This document shows positions 63,287-64,000 of a stretch of DNA of 64,000 nucleotides, piece by piece. A program made the position numbers and the translations under genes. The notes under the pieces are model-generated. The model did not search any database. It had not been told where the DNA came from and saw nothing but the letters and a program-made list of their open reading frames with translations. Source of the stretch: Pachyseris speciosa (Eukaryota; Cnidaria; Anthozoa; Scleractinia; Pachyseridae); the NCBI GenBank assembly GCA_016490735.1, contig JAEMWC010000077.1, forward strand, positions 1,416,001 to 1,480,000. Reading direction: 5' to 3'. Numbering within the stretch: position 1 is the first letter of the stretch; the number at the start of each line of letters is the position of its first letter.

Positions 63287-64000
63287 TTTCTGCAGTTTTC
63301 GAAGTCTAGTAGCAAGCCATTTATCCAGATTGCCCCAGACAACATCACAGTAGTCGAAAACAGGCTGGATTAGACATTTATTAATAATGTTTAAAATATC
63401 CCTAGATACATAATCTCGTGCCTGTTTTAGACCACCAATTGCTCGATTTACTTAATTAGTACAAAGCTTTTCAATGTGTTCATTCCATGCAAGGTTTCCA
63501 TCTAGTTGTACTCCAAGATATTGTCGTACCCTGACTTCCTTCTCACCAATCATAATTGGAAAACTTCTACCCAAATTAGACATTGAAATTGCTTTCAAAA
63601 AAACATATATTCCGTTTTAGTCACATTTAAACTTTATTTATTTGCTAGTAGCTAATTTTTAACACTTGTCAAGTCACAATTTATCCTTGTCTGTATAATT
63701 CAGCAGTAGATGTGGAAGCTGCACTTAGTATCGTGTCATCAACATACAAAATTAATGTGGTCTGGTACATAGAAGGCACCCGAGAAGTTTATTGATACAG
63801 CCAATGTATATATGAGAAATAATAGAGGACCAAGAATTGACGCCAGAGGGACTCCACAGTCGATAATTAGAGGTTCAGACATGCAGTCTTCAACCACACA
63901 CTGCTTTTGCCTGTTCAACAAATACGATGTAAACCAGTCTAGAGTTTTGTCCTTCAAACCATAGAGCTATAATTTCCTTAATAATATTTCATGAGGAACG
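63287..64000 (-). pseudogene. Non-LTR (CR1-like) RT, decayed, runs off window
   Basis: Minus strand: DKTLDWFTSYLLNRQKQCVV and GVPLASILGPLLFLIY (RT motif GVPQGSILGPLLFLIY, with Q to L and G to A changes), then frames with QYLGVQLDGNLAWNEHIEKL and FDYCDVVWG, ending LRKLQK at the palindrome. Multiple stops. Continues as QGYDVRSADI at 60182 and below. Confidence 0.8.

Overview
The window looks like an invertebrate animal genome, most probably a cnidarian and plausibly a stony coral. The reasons are spliced genes with GT-AG introns, AT-rich intergenic DNA, and a very dense mix of Penelope-like elements, CR1/Jockey-type non-LTR elements, Ty3/gypsy, piggyBac- and Mutator-like MITEs, tRNA-derived SINEs and foldback repeats, plus a decayed EGF + D8C gene fragment of a kind I associate with corals. 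This assignment comes from recognising families, not from a database search.

The main genes are two tandem, same-strand Argonaute paralogues of the AGO (not PIWI) clade. Copy 1 (7128-18691) has eleven phase-compatible exons. They cover the N domain, PAZ, MID and PIWI, a full DEDH slicer tetrad and the canonical C-terminal MYFV-stop; only the first coding exon is missing. Copy 2 (27738-59220, continuing past the window) has a putative RG-rich first exon and seven exons through PAZ and the start of L2. Its eighth exon carries a 1-base deletion that breaks the frame. The copies share exon lengths, phases, many intron sequences, intronic SINEs and an intron-7 minisatellite, so they arose by segmental duplication. 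Copy 2 introns have since been heavily invaded.

Layout: 1-4.1 kb, two decayed Penelope-like elements and microsatellites; 4.7-6.2 kb, a TIR element with subterminal repeat clusters; 7.1-18.7 kb, AGO copy 1; 18.7-27.5 kb, intergenic DNA with SINE, hAT-like repeat, a duplicated AGO 5' flank and an EGF/D8C pseudogene; 27.7-42.2 kb, copy 2 exon 1 and its giant intron, holding a nest of inverted-repeat transposons and a Ty3/gypsy element that was itself hit by a piggyBac-type MITE and a foldback element; 42.2-59.2 kb, copy 2 exons 2-8; 59.2-64 kb, a non-LTR element split by a 3.1 kb palindrome containing two head-to-head Penelope-like copies.

The most interesting signal is a canonical type I hammerhead ribozyme (52008-52079) inside a roughly 294-bp insertion in intron 6 of copy 2. 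The insertion is about 1.1 copies of a 259-bp unit, has a 6-bp target duplication and is absent from copy 1. This is what a retrozyme (circular-RNA retroelement) insertion should look like, here inside an RNA-interference gene. Other points are hammerhead-like hairpins at the tails of three Penelope-like copies, a 9-bp-TSD transposon carrying a RecQ-type helicase fragment, and long inverted repeats in the transcribed first intron of copy 2 that could give hairpin RNA.
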